Origin: Trissonchulus latispiculum
Lineage: Eukaryota > Nematoda > Enoplea > Enoplida > Ironidae
Direction of reading: 5' to 3'
NCBI GenBank assembly: GCA_030248195.1
Contig: JASAND010023015.1
Location: 27,184 to 91,183, forward strand
DNA length: 64,000 bases
The notes under the pieces were generated by a model, which saw nothing but the letters and a program-made list of their open reading frames with translations, did no database searches and was not told the origin of the DNA. This document shows positions 38,501-53,500 of the stretch, one piece after another. Position numbers and translations under genes: made by a program. The stretch's first letter is position 1. Every line of letters starts with the position of its first letter.

Positions 38501-41500
38501 CGTTAAAGTAATAAGTTTTTAAGACTCAATTAGCTATAAATGGGACATTGCGCCAAATTTGCTGGACATGAGAAGTTACAAAAAGTTTGTTTGTTTCTTG
38601 CAGCTATAATTCTGAGTGTGAGCACATGACATCGAAAACTTTTGTATTATTGGATAGCTGACATCATGAGCTATCAGCTGATATAAATGTCATAACACAA
38701 TTTTTCACATTTTGCGCAGGAAACGTCTTTACGTGACTTCTGACGCACTTTGGGGGGTGACTCATCTTTGGTTCCTCTCCTATATTGTCAAACTAGTTAA
38801 ATGCCCTAAGAAATGTTGTGTTGATAGTGTTGTTTGTTATCGATATGTAACCTTTGTAGATTGTTGAAAAGTTTCAATACGTCCTGTCAAATTTACAGTT
38901 TTGTCACAACAAAGTAATGTAATGTAATTTTTTCCAGTAGCTGGCTTAGAGGCAATAGCATCGACATTTCATATATGCGCCTACATAGAAGGCCTCAGAA
39001 TTTGTTCTAATAGTTGAGCTTCAATAAAACTGCAAACCAGTTGCTATGCTGCTAATGTTAGCTAACGTGAGTGTTACAAACAAGTTCATCTGATACCTCA
39101 TGATAGCAAAGTTTGTTACCATAAGATGAAAGGAGGTGGATTCCCAAAAGTGTCTTTGACAATCAACAGGGCCTTACGTATGGGGGATGTGTGCCTGCTT
39201 AAAAATATTATCGCCGACATTATTTTCTCTTATTATTCATTTTGTCGATTTTCAAACAGTTTTCACTTCTTCGTACATCACCATTCTATTATTCTTTGTT
39301 TTATTCAGACTACCAGTATGAGCACACTTTAGCGAAGGTTTCGCAGCGCTTACTATTTAGGCAACTCAATTGCAATGAAACATGGAATGCACTAACAGTT
39401 TCTGTTATAGCAGCCAGCTTGTTCGCGGAAGTTGTATCTTAATAAGTTCAACGCCGAAGTTTCATATGACGAACTTTTGTCGCATTTGTGGGACTTGTGC
39501 ATGACGAGCTTAGTCAATCCTATGTGTGCGGCTCTACATAGACCTCGCTAAGAGAAGACAATAAATGCCTTGTGTATTAGCCACCATTATAAATAGTGAA
39601 ATCCACACTTCTGAGCACCTATGTCCGACATAAGGGGCATGTTCGCATACTGCGGCACTGAATTCTTTTCATGTCAGTAAAATTAGTAAATAAATAAAGT
39701 TAAATTTGAGTCGACTATCACTTTAAAACCAAGCATAATCGGAAACTATAGCCAAGTTTGATCAAGTGGATTCCAGCGCCAGTGCTACGTATCATACTTA
39801 TTGTGCTTCCATGGATTGGGTATTTGTCCTTTTCTATTAGTGCTTTTGTGCTTTGTCCTTTGTGCCTTATGCTCATCAGGATGCGTGCATACTTGATTAT
39901 ATACAAGAATCCATATACAAGAAACTTGATTACAAGATTTACGGAAGCATAGAAGTGTGAACATTTATTAATTTAAAATAAATCAAACTAAATAAAAAAG
40001 TAAAGTTGTAAGAACAGAAAATTTCGATAAGTTTCTAAACAATATGTTTGCATAAAAAAGTAATTAGCGTCACCTTTTGTCCAGGCATAAAGTGTGCTCA
40101 CTTTAACAAGCTAAAACTATTGAATTACAAAACCGTTTATAATGAAACCTTGCAAAAGCCTCCAAAAGTTTACAAAATATAATTTTGTGATTTGAAGCAC
40201 GAAACAACAACTTTAAGTAAAAAATAAAATGGCTGCAAACTGTCTAAATACGAACATTCTTAAAAAGTAATAAATATATAAATAATTAAATATTAATTAA
40301 ATATTAAATTAATTAGATTTAATACTAATAATTAAATATTAAACAGATATTATATAAATAATAATTGCAAAATAAACATAAAACATAAAATGTCTAAAAT
40401 TTTGATGTTAAATTGCTCGGATTTATTAATAAGAAAGTGTCCGAGTACTTGTTTTCTTGTTAAATTAAGTTATAATTTAGCAGTACTCGTAATTTATTAC
40501 CACCAGGTTTACATTTAAAGCACACAAATGCACATTAGAGTCATGTATTCAAAACTTAATTCAGGGTGACGCACTTTAGACGCTCATCACTAATTCCACT
40601 AAAATAGAAATTTCTCAGTCCAGGTAAGGAGAAATCAGGTACTGCTTATATTTTTGGAATCAGCAGATTCCACTAACATCGTCATCCCTGACACTGTATA
40701 AACAACTATGGATTAAAGGTTTTAGAGACATAAAACCAATTATGGGACACTCCTTAAAACTTGCCGGACACGCGTGCTTTATTGAAGGCGCATTGAATTC
40801 TGCAACACTGTACATTATAAACAATTTTTTTTTCATAAATAATCTTTGCACCATTAGTTGCAGTTTGAATGGGCCAACTCAGAATTGTGGACCATCTCTT
40901 AACATATGGCACATGAGACAAGACATAAACGGCTCAGTTAATCACTCCTTGGGGGATGACCCAGATTGGGCGTATTTACTATTGGCAACAGTAAAAATAT
41001 TTGCAATCAAAAACACTTTCAATTAAAAAGCTCGTATGCATATATAAATCAATGAGTGAATCAAAATATCAATATATACTGATAGCCTATATATTTTTAG
41101 GTTTCATGAGTTTATCCTATTTTCCATCATTTATTTATTTCTCCTCTTTCTTGATTCAGTCTCTTATGATTCGCCACGCCATTTTGATTCAGCATACGAA
41201 AGAACACATGAAAGCACGAAGCACAAAGCACGAAGCACACGAAAACCGGTGCACTATCCAAGCTTAGTTACCTTACCTTACCACTGACAGATTTTGCTAA
41301 CATAGAACGGATTACCTGGGGAAACAGTAGAAGCTTCTACTTCCCTCGGAGTGGCTTCAGGCGTTGTCGGAAACAGCATTGCAGTCGTTGTATTAGTTGT
41401 TGTACTGACTGATACAGAATTTATGTTGCTTAAGTTGGAACATAGTGGTTGGTCGTTGCAGACGTTTGACTGGATCATTCCTGGTGACGCTGCTGAAAAA

Positions 41501-44500
41501 AATTCAGGCCATTTAAACAAATATTTATTAAGATTGCCTTAGAGCAATTGGCAAGTGCACGAAGATGGATTTACATTATGTTGAATTAGCAAACATCTTA
41601 CCATAAGATGCTAGCTCATCCAGTAATCCCACTAATTAATGAAGTGCCGTACACGTAATCAACTGTATACGGCTGCTGTCTTTCATGTGGCTGGTTCAAC
41701 AGGAAAGCGAATGTATTTGAATATTGACCAACATGTCTGCTCTCATTGATGTTTTTATTGAACCAAGCAGCAAGGAGAAAGTTCTAGTATTTATCTGGAT
41801 GTCGCAAAAAGTGGGGGTTGGCCTGGTCCTAGTCCGTGAAAGCTCGCTAAAAACCAATGAAGTACTTTTGCTACACACATGGTATATCTTTTTAGAAAAA
41901 AAGAAACCGATCCAAGAAATTTGGAGTACCGCAATATAGTCGCACTCCTACCCATTAAGGAGGAGCTACGAACGGTTTTTTCCAATATGTTCGGAGATAC
42001 CTATGCTTTGGCGTATGATTAGCTAATATATTATAGTCATTAGCAAAGCAATAACAGCTCAAAATTTGAAATTTGGCAAATAGTTGTGAGCTGACCGTGT
42101 GCCGTTTTTGATCTAATAAAGTTGACAGCCCCTAGCCTACCCCAGCTTTTTGCCAGTTGTTAGGCTCTAATGGGGCACTTTTTGATGGCTCTGGGTTCTG
42201 GTTATGCCTGAAAAGCTAGCTAAATGCAGTACAAATGTGGTAACAAATTTTTTGTCTTCGATTTTGCCGAAAAGTTGCTGATAGGGGTTTTTGAACTGCA
42301 GAATCCGCATATCAAATCCATTTTACGATATGACGCTTCTTTTGTTCAGAATGCGCTTACAACAGTCATAGAGCATTTTAGAGCGATCGTCACTCATAGT
42401 ACGAGAAGGCAATCTAGCATTTTAAGCAAGCTTAGTGACCCAACTGCCTGCGTATCTTAGTACATTCACCGGCTTGCAGTGTGCAAAATTTCAGACGATT
42501 CTGCCAAGTATTGTGAAATATTTGACTCGCATTCTCAAAGTGTATTTAAATCACAGCCATAACTCTGATAATGTAAACTAGCACTGCGAACGCAAGGATT
42601 AACGAGATCAGCTAATTCTCACGCAAGTTGATACAGATCCTTGGTGTGTTACCCTGAAAAAAATTTAGGCTCACTTGGTCAACCACAGCTCATACGACCT
42701 CAGTTACCTCCACCCACCTGCACGTCCAATTTTCCTTATTTTGATAGTTTCGCACATAAAAGAACACATTGGCGTTGATTACTGTACGCAAAATCAAAGC
42801 ACAGTATATGAGAACTATTCGAAAGTTGGGACATCGTAGCTTTGACAAATGTAGAGTACAGTTTCAACAAAGTTTGTACGCGTGTCATGTCAAACCAAGT
42901 TTTGAACAGACAGCAACAAATTGTGGAGACTATAAAGCACATTACGCAAGATGGAATTCTTTCAAGCTTTAAGCTAATGTGCAACAAACCTAATACAATT
43001 ATGTAGCAAAAGGATAGCTAGCTTTTCCAACATCGAACTTTTAGTGAAATTCGTAGCCCCCCCCCCTTAAATTATAAACGTACTGCCTTGTTCTTTTTGA
43101 CAGGCAATTGGAAATGTGGTGTTACACGGATAGTCGTTCAAGCCATCTTTCTTGCGAAGTCGAACACATCTTCCTCCGCCGTCACGGATTGTACTATCAT
43201 TAATGAATCTGCAAATAGATCCAAGTAAAGAACGCTATTAAAGCTCGTTTAAACGATAAATTTTGATGACTCCACGGCATGGCTTTGACACTGCTCTAAA
43301 CTCTGATAAAATCATGAATGTAGTGGCTAATAATACAGAAGCCTTGCCTACCGATTCTGTGCTACAAATGCAGATTTCATAGCCCCAGTCGCGACTTATA
43401 GATGCGCGTAGACGTATGCAACGAGTGTAGATGGGCGTACTGCCATGCTACATTTGGAAGCGTCGATACTTCCAAATGCCACATCTAGTCGAGATACCAT
43501 GCTACCACTGGAAGCGTCGACGCGAGTCTCTTTCTATCATCCCTGTTTACGCGCATAGACGCACGTGGGCATCGATGCGTGCAAAATTATACTGGTAACT
43601 ATACGCAACTGCTTCTCTGCAGGCTTACAAAAATTCTGTTACCGCAAAAACCTCTTAATACTTTATGTTTTGGTTAGAATTTCCTTTCAATTTGAAGCAG
43701 TTATGAAGACCTTAACGAAAATCTTGACACTCAGCTTATGAACCGTTATTTAAAACATTTTTGGATTTGAATTAATTAATTAAATCAATTTTACAAACAA
43801 ATAAATCAGTTTTGCATTTGCAAGCAAATGCCAAACAAACATAAAATACAAAGAAATGGAATACGAACAAATAACTGGTCACCAAATTAACAACATTCAA
43901 GCAGATCTTGAAATCTTAGAGAAAAACAACAAGAAAGCTTCAGATCGGACGTCGCATAAGTGAGCAAGCATAAATGCACATAGTAATAAATAGAATAGGT
44001 ACAACAAAATTCGAAAAGATGCATGTATGGAAACGTATTTTTCATAGTGCATGAAACAAAACAAAAGCTTTTAGCATATAATTCTGATGAATCAAACGTG
44101 AATCTCATCTCTGAATCTGAAATCTCAAATCACAAGCTGAATCTCAAAATCTCATCAAAATAAAAAATGCTGATTCTTGGCCAAATGTTCTATTTAATTC
44201 AGTTCGATTTTGGAAGTCAAAAATTGAGCGATTTGACTATTAAGTTCGATTAATCAAAAATCAAAAGTCGCATTATATGTAATAAAATGGGGGTCTACTA
44301 ATCTTGGTTACCACACAATAGAGCACTGGTTTAAATCCTTTATACCTCCTAAATTCACAATAGTAAGAATAGTCACGATGTCAGGGGTCGGTTAATCAGC
44401 TAGTATTCTAACAAAACTATAATGCCTATGATCGCACAGTGTGCACACCACGCTATACCTAGTCATCAACAGTCGTTAGTGTTTTACAAGGTTTTAATAG

Positions 44501-47500
44501 ATCTAGCTACTGATAAACAGTTAGAATTCTAAATTAGGTAACAAAGTTAATTATACAATTATAATAAGTCGTGTGCGCAATGCATAAAAGTTATAAACAA
44601 GATTAATCAACTCTGCTCAAAATAACCTGGGTACATTATTCCTTTGGTAGATCACAACATATACAGTTCATGTGAAGTAGATAGGTTGAATACAAAATTA
44701 CACCTAAGTTTTAGTAGCTCTTGATAAAAGTTCTCAAGCAGTTCTGCATCACTTTAACTCTCCTTAACTTACAACGTTACTTTCCAAGCTCGGGCGGTTC
44801 AGGTGATCCAATGTTCCAGGAGGCAAAGGCAGAGAGGATCGGAGGGCACTGCGATTGGAGAAAAGCACAGCTAATAATTGAGGTAAAAACAGACGAACGA
44901 GAACCGGGTTAGCAGCGCACATTCGCACAAGACAGAAATCCAAAGTCAGCTCTTCCGGAGCTTAGGTCTTCGCGACCAAGTAAAATCCAACAACAGGCCA
45001 ATTCCAGCCTCCGGCACAACAGCTGAGTACGCAGTAGTGATATCAGAGACAAGACACCAATCGCACAACTGGTCACTGCCACTGCCAACCCAAGGACTGA
45101 AGTTCAAGTCTTTTTCCGAACTGAACTTCAGCCACAACTTCGTCAGAGGGCGCTCTACTTTTCCAAATATCCAATCGTCGTGATCCTACCGTATGCCTGT
45201 TTTCGTCGGCTCTCTTTGTTTTCGTCAGAGAGCCGTCCCAGTTTGACATCGAAAGAGCTTACGTAACTTTGAGGTCAAACTTTGATTACTTTAGGGCTTT
45301 TCTCAAGCCTCTTTTCAGACGATTTTCTTTTCAATTTTCTCTTCCAAAAGCACTCAAGTAGAAACCCTGATAACGTCAACATACCCAAACAATTTCAAGT
45401 GCATCACACAAAAGGAGATGAATTCCACTCATATGAGTCCCACAAATATGTACAAAAACCTGCAACTCGAAATACAGCTCCATAATTCAAATTTTAGGTA
45501 GCTAGGTCCGGCCCAATTCCAAGAAAGAAGATCCAAAATACCCGACTAGCTAACTAGCTATATCTCAATAATCCCTTAAAAACAGCTAAAATATTATCCA
45601 AGACCAGTAAGCAGATTTTGCTGCCTCCACATATAATACTTTTGACTTGATTCGAATCGAAAATCAAAACAACCGTAGTGCGAAGTATATAAGCAGAATA
45701 AATGTTGTATGCAATTAACGCCAAGGCTTGGCTGGGCCGGGCTTTTTCCGCAGGGAGCAGAGTAGTAATACCTGGTTTTTTGCTTATAAATTTATTGAAT
45801 GAATTAATGGAAATGAATATACGTTAAATCAAGAGTCCATAATTTATTCCTTTATATTATAGAAGAAGAGTAAGCCACTAGAGGGCTTCTCTTCTTGGCA
45901 TTGCGTAACGGTTGGACTCAGGCTAAGATTGGACGAATCTGATTGGCTGTTGGCGACGCCGCCCCCAAACAGGGACCTCAATTGCCTACCCCCCCCCCCC
46001 CATCAAACGGGGACTTCTCATTGCTACCCCCCCAACGCGGACCTCTCTTTGCTACCCCCCCCCACCAAACCGGGACCCATTTTCCAATAGAGCAAAAACT
46101 ACCGTAATCCTCTGCTCTACCCCCACACCAAACGGGGAGGGGGTCTCTGCAGTCTGATTGGCTGTTGGCTAGCCCTACGCCGCCCACCAAAGGGGAACCC
46201 TTTTCTGCTACTCCCCCACCAAAAGGGAACCCTTTTCTGCTACCAAACGGAGGGGGGTATGCTTTGTCGAAGAGAGTTCCCCTCCCAACAAACGGGGAAC
46301 ATTCGCGTATTCTGGTCGGAGCACCGTTACGCAATGCCAAGAAGAGAAGCCATCTAGTGGCTTACTCTTCTTCTTATATATAGTGCAATTATGCGCTCTT
46401 GGTTAAACAGTTACAACCAAAATCAAGATTAACTCCTTCTAATATTTATTTAATTTATTTAAAAATTCTAAAAACGATATACTTAAAATTTACTATTGCT
46501 GAAATTGTTTTCATGAAGACTTTATTTGTTACTAGGCCCAAAAACCATCAACAAATACAGAAAATGTTTACAAGCTTACTTCAACAGCTCTCCAGAATAC
46601 AATGATTCGAACCCTTTAAGTTGCCGGTCAAACCCATCAATCCAAGTTTCACCCCTGCAAATAAATCAAAAGAATATTGTAATTATTTGATCTCGCTTAT
46701 ATATGTATATATATATATTTGTTTTGCATTGTCCTGTAGCAAAAATAAGAATTTGGACTCGAGTCCATTATCCGGCAGATGCATAAATCCAAAACATTTG
46801 TGCAAAACCTTATTAATTTATGTTGCGAACAGAATTTATGCTCCAAACAAGCCGGTGGTCTCCGCAGCCACATTGGAAACCAGTGGATCAAAGGACTACG
46901 AGGTTCTAGTCAGCCCTGGCTAATTAGGGGTAAGCTAGAGTACATAGATTTTGCGTCGATTGCAAGTATGTATTTGAGTGCTATCAGTTATCAATTTGTT
47001 TTGCTTTTAGTAAAGTACAAAGCTACGGCTGTACAGTAATGCTGGAAAGCCCGGCAATGCATAATTATTTTATTATTCTAAAAGATGAATTTCAATATTC
47101 TTAACGTTTTGCACGTCTTAGTCTTCTCTAAAAGTCAGCTATAAATTGTTATCGTAATATAAAGTATCAAACTATGTTGTAACAACTTGTCTACAAAGAT
47201 AGAGGATGCATATGCTTGTTTCACTTGAAATGTCTGTTTCGAAACCCTGTTAGCTTTTGATTGGCTGGGTTGAAGTCACATGTAATCGCATGATCGCACC
47301 GTTTATTTGACTACATTTCGGCCCAGTCAGATTAGATTTTTGTCTTACTTTCACGCGAATTGGTCGGGTCCTCAATTTCGCTCTGCTACCGCTCTGTATT
47401 CATTTCTGGCTGCTGACTGACACCTCACGCAATCGAACTCCGGGTAGGAACGTATGATTGCTTCCTAGTCTATTGGGGGTTCACGCCAGCTTATTTGGAA

Positions 47501-50500
47501 GGGAGCTCAATTTTTATCTGCCTATAGGCGAGATAAGCTATTTTCGTTTCTAGCTCTAAATGAGTTGCGTATCCTCAACACTAAAATCTGCAATCTATGT
47601 TCAGCACTGATGTCACTAGTAGTGATGGTTTGGTCTCTGGTTATGGTCATGGTGATGGCCAGTAGTAGTGATGGTCCAACAAAATTGATGTATTGGCTTG
47701 TACAAAAAGCTTGCCAAGCTTCATTTTTTATATTTCGCGAAGTATTTTCTGGATTGTCTCCAATAAAATTCCAATGCAGGAGGCTTTTATTTCTGATATA
47801 ATTAATTTCAAATTTGCCCTTCTCTCAAGGTCCCCCTGGTTAAAGAAAAACTTTAAACTCTTCTTGTATAATATGGGTCCTCTTCTCTTCCTGTGATTAA
47901 ATGCCAGTTTACCTAAAGTCTGACACAAAAATGTGCGTAAAAAATCTGTAAGGCCTCCAGTGAACTAAATATACGTTGTAAACCCATAAAACCATACATT
48001 TTCGGAATCCTTGTAGTAAGATGAACATTTTTATCAAATTTTGAATTTTTTAAAATTTCAAAAATTTTAAAATATCGGTTTTTCGGGGATTTTTTCGGAC
48101 CGTTCAAGCGATTCAGCTCATTCTTTCAGAAACATTTTCCCATGGGAAGACGCACCGATTGACGCAAGAACGAAAAAATCGGTTGCGAAATAAGCATTTT
48201 ATCCCAAAAATTCGTTTTTCCATTTTCTTTGAAGTTTGCCGCTTTTTGCAGCTTTGACTGGTTATTACTCGCGAAATTTTTTTGATTAGATTCCCAGGAC
48301 CGCCTAGGCGTCCGCTTTCACCTGATATGTGTGTTATTTCAAATTTTGAAAGTAGATTTTTTTGAAAAATACCACTTTTTGACCAAAAAATTCGGCAAAG
48401 CAAATTTAGCAAAAAGTGAGTAAAAATAACATAATCATTAGGTTCAAGCTTAGCTGAATACAACGATATAAAGGTTTTGTTATTGCGACTTATATTGTGC
48501 CAGCAATGAATTTTTAAACAATATCCCTTATTTCAGTTGGTTTTGCTTAGTTTACACTGCTTCTGTCGAATCACGGCGGCAACATCAAAGACAGCCAAAA
48601 ACCAGCTGAAATAAGGGATATTGTTTAAAAATTCATTGCTGGCATAATATAAGTGCAATAACAGAACCTCTATATCGTTGGATTCAGCTAAGCTTGAACT
48701 TTATGATTATGTTATTTTTACTCACTTTTGCTAAGTTTGCTTTGCCGAAATTTTTGGTCAAAAGTTGTATTTTTCAAAAAAATCGACTTTGAAAATTTGA
48801 AATACCACACATATCAGGTGAAAGAGGACGCGTAGACCGTCCTGAAAATCTAATCGAAAAAATTTTCGTTGAGCGAGTCGCGAGTAATAACCAGTCAAAG
48901 CTGCAAAAAGCGGCAAACTTCAAAGAAAATGGAAAACTAATTTTTGGAATAAAATGCTTATTTCTGAATCGATTTTTTACGTTCTTGTGTCGATGCGTCT
49001 TCAGATCGGATGGGAAACTTTTTCTGAAAGAATGAGCTGAATAGCTTGAACATCTGAAAACATTCCCCGAAAAACCGATATTTTAAAATTTTTCAAATTT
49101 TAAAAAACTTTAAATTTTATAAAAATGTTTGTCTCGCTGCAAGGATTCCGAATGGGGTTACGACGTATATTTAGTTCACTGGAGGCCTTACAGGTTTTGT
49201 ACACACATTTCATGTCAGACTTTAGTTGACGATGTTCTAGTGAAGTAGCACAGCTAACAGCAATGCAAGGACACTTTAAGGTGCTGGTATCCTTTTGTGC
49301 AGTGCTTTTGGCGTGATTTTTTGAAACGATATAACTCTTGCAATATTGGGAGTTGGAAAGAGCTTTATGCATCGTTTTAAAGCTTATAATCAGTGCATTA
49401 ACATGAGCTTACGAAACTAACAAAATTGGCAAAAAATAGCAAGAACTTTCCGACATGCTAACATCTGATAGACTGAATACAGACTAAAAATTTTAGAACA
49501 TCGATTTCTCAAAACTGTAGAATCGGCCAATATATCTTCTTGTGTCATGATATGAAGGACATGTGGGTTTGGTTTGGTTTGGGTGGACATTTTTTTGGAT
49601 TTGGCTCAACAAGTCTCAGTACTCCAGAAAATCCTGCAAATGCGCGATGACACGAAATTTCGCAACTTTCTATTCAGTTTTCTCACAACTGGAGATGTTT
49701 TAGCTCAAACCAAGAAAAATGTCCCTCCGCAATAGGGCGAATTTTCATTCAGCCGAAAATCACGCGAATCCATTGGGTAGTTTTTGAGAAATCAATGTTC
49801 AAAACAAAATAATCGCAATTTTGCCAAAATGGTTTTTCGGCGAATTCTCTAGCTTAAGGCAACGAACTCCAGCGAATAGGTATTGATAAAATGCGCAATT
49901 GGACGGTGTGTCGATTGAGTATAGATAAGTCGAAATTGCCTGTAAGATTTGGCAGTAATTTTGAAAAAACTGATTTATTCAAAAATGGCCATTTTTTACC
50001 TCAAAAATCGTTTTTGGCTTATACTGCCTTAACCACTAGAGGTAGCTCAAAAGTTGTAAAAGCAAAAATGTTCATTTTGGTGCCCTCTTTCCAGTCATCA
50101 CAACCAATCCGGTGTAGCGACCATGTACTGAGAGAATAAGGGCAAAAACCAAAACTTTCTTATCTTTACACCTAGAAATCCGAGACTGGTCCCAGAATGT
50201 TAAAGAGCACGAAAATAATGTATTTGGAAAGTTTCATCCACTTTCATGAAGAATTGAAGCTTGTAGGGTCGAATTTACACAAGGCGATACCAGCACCTTA
50301 AACGAGTGTGGTTCTGCATTCTGCATTGAACCTTATCAATTATTGTACCTCAAGAACTAATAATAACCTTGACACAGGAACTTGAAATTAAGCCAGTGAC
50401 TTAGTTTTAAATTATAGAAGCAGTGTTGGGCACAGCCTTCAAGATCTTTTCCTAATCACTATAATGCGACGCCACCCGTTCCTATGTTTTTAAAATATCA

Positions 50501-53500
50501 AAATTCCTTATCAAAATATTTGATACTGTCAAGTAGTGTTTGAGTCCGGCCGGACGCCGGCCGACGACTTTCGCTCGCCAGCCAGCAGCCGGCTACTGGC
50601 CGGGATGCAAATCGACGGTCAGAAATTTACAACTTTAGAGCAACTGAATTGTTTAGTTCCGTTTTGGAGCTTTATAACGTAGGCATAGCGTACGAATTTC
50701 ATTTAAGCGATGGGTCTAATTTTAGGGGGGTGCAGGGTCAGCCGTTGTCGTGCAGATCATGTCGCAAGCCTAGTAACTAAGAGCGTGTCACACTCTTAGT
50801 TATTATGTTCCCTTGGTAGTGTCCCTTTTCAAGTTTCAGAGGCCAGTTAAATATTTAACATCCAAAGATAAACTAGGCTATTATTATCGGAAGGCTGTAC
50901 ACACAGTGGCACTTCGAAACTGCAGCATTTGTTTACTCGACGTCGAGATACTGCTCCTTTTAGGAGCCAACTTGTCTTTTTATACTATATTCCAGTTTCT
51001 ATTCCTATTCCTGGATCCAATGTTTCTGTAACTAGTGTGTACCCTATGATTATTATCTCTTGTACCTCCCTTTTTACATTAAATTTACAGCATGGCAACT
51101 TGGCCTATTTTATAATTGTAGTATAATAATATAGCACATATAATTACATATAGTCGTTTAAGCCACTAAGCCGTTTAAGAATTTTAAGTAGTTTAAGCCG
51201 TTTATTTATGAAACGAATTTTTTAAGAAGTTTAAGTAGTTTAAGTTAAGTCGTTTAAGTTAAGTAGTTTAAGTTTTTTGTGAAACGATCCATAGATGCAT
51301 ATGATAGATATATATGTATATATGTATCTAGGTACATATCTATATCTACATATAATTTATTTGCCGCTAAAAATTTAAATTCCTCTTAGCTCAGAAAGTA
51401 GGGCGTCTAAGGGTAGTCTGGGGGTACGTAGTGGGAGTCAGCTTAATGTCGCACTTCCCTTACATTCAGTCCACTTTGGAAAGCTGTAACTTACCCAATA
51501 TTGAGAGTTATGAATTAAGCCACATATCAAAATGAAGCTCTACATCTTCTGCGTCGTTTGGTATCACTGAAACCTGTCTACCTAGTTTGTATTGGTTGCA
51601 AACATACCAAAAGTAGCCACAATTTTCGACCAAAATTTTTTCTGTACAATTTTTACGCAACAAGAAAATGGCCGTATCCAATATGTTTCTGAGATAATTT
51701 GCCAGGGACGGTTTTTTGATTTTGCCAAAATATCGTTTCAGTATACAGAAATTGAGCATTTTCTGAAAATTTGGTATTTTGTCCAACTTTGAAAAATCAT
51801 TGCTCTTGATTGGAGGCTGATAAAGAGAAAAATAAAAAACCGTCCCGGGCAAATTGTCTAAACATACTATGTGTAGTGTATCTTTTAGATCCATCTATTG
51901 GTTGTGGAGCAATCTTCGGTCAAAAAAGTTTGGCCGCAATTTGACAAAATCAGTTATTCGCCCAGAACTTTAGGCTTATTCAGTGTACAATGCTCTAATT
52001 AACCTAATTTGTGCCTCTTTTGAAGCTCTTTAAGGTGGTGATTCCCTTTGGTCACATAAAGTTTGCACCATTATTACTCATTCATTTCTTAGAGTTAAGA
52101 AGCCATTTTTATATCAAAATGTAGCTTGACATTTTCTCTTTTTAATGCATGCCACGAAACTAATGTTGGTTTTCTAAAATATTTTTAACACATTCTAGAA
52201 GAAGTATAATTTTCCAGAATTTTTGCAGACCCAAGTAAATTTTTTCGCGTGACATCGGTTATATCATTCGATACCTCCATCAAATAGCTGGGGACGATTT
52301 TTTATTTATTGTGAAATCGCACTTCGTTATAAAGAAATAAGCTGAAATGTGTGCGTAACCTGTATTTTGCCTACTTTTTCCAAATTTGTCAAGCGATTAC
52401 TTTAGCTAGAAAGCAGCAATCGGGGCAACTAAAAAATCGTCCCTGGGTATATTTGTGCAGAACACATTTTTTCAGTAGCAGCCCTCCAACTTGCATGGTG
52501 AATGCTCCACAATCTTTGGAAAAAAATTGGTCGTGTTTTTGCAAAAACTACGTTTTTTATGATAGCAGCCTACAGGATAGCAGTATGAAGACGATCATGC
52601 GTCGGATGATTTGTCCCTGTGAGACCTTCAGATCGACGCCCTTAGTTTGATTTTACGGCTTGCGTAGTTCAAGAAATGTTGGATAACTAGATTTCTGCAA
52701 AAATGATAAGTTTGCGACGCCAAAACGACAAAATCGGCTATATGTCACGGTAGAGAAAAGCTAGAAACTTACTTTAAAAAGCAAAAATGTGAAGCTCAAT
52801 GAGATCTTTCGAATGAATATAGTCATAACTGTATAGCAGCTGCCAAACGTTCAGAAATTGTGAAAAACCACTCTGACCGGAAATCTCGAATTTTTGAATC
52901 GGGATTGCGCGGAGGGTGTTAGAACGCTAAAAGAACTATTTTCGGAAAGTTTCATCAAATTTCACCTTAATTTACGCCGCCAAACAACAATATGTGCCTA
53001 TAAGGAATCACCACCTTAAGTTGATTATAACTATGTCTACACTTGTAGTGTACACTGGCTCCAATTAGACAAAACCTGTTTTCAGCAAGATCGTGTAAAA
53101 AATAACCAATTTCAAGAAAAAATGTTTCAAAAATTCACTGCTCAAAAACTATAAGAGCTAGAGACTAATGTCTAAAAGCAAAGTTGTAATAAGCTTTAAG
53201 ATGATTATAGTCGCTGGGCATAAGTTTCTATATATAGTTCTAGAACTTCAAATTTTTGTTTCTCACTGTGCATGAATGTTATGAAGCTGGCGTTTTTACA
53301 GGACGTTTATTATCATTCCCGATGCATTTTCTTAAAATTTGAATGAAATCGGGTAATAATTGCACTTTCTGCAACTATATCTGCACGTAATGGGAGCACA
53401 ACCTTAAGGTGCTGATTTCCTTTGGTCACATAAACTTTGCACCATTATTACTCACCCATTACGCGGAGTTAATTTTACATTACGAGAAGCCATTTTTACA

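Larger units (their letters stand above)
37000..41315. other. Gene 1 intron, little structure
   Basis: AT-rich; apart from two doubtful + strand ORFs (39740 and 40856) nothing is supported. Confidence 0.4.

Noticed and set aside
46733..46930. Plus-strand lectin-like exon
   Set aside because: Two different frames look equally plausible, Cys spacing is not that of a C-type lectin, and no matching exons were found.
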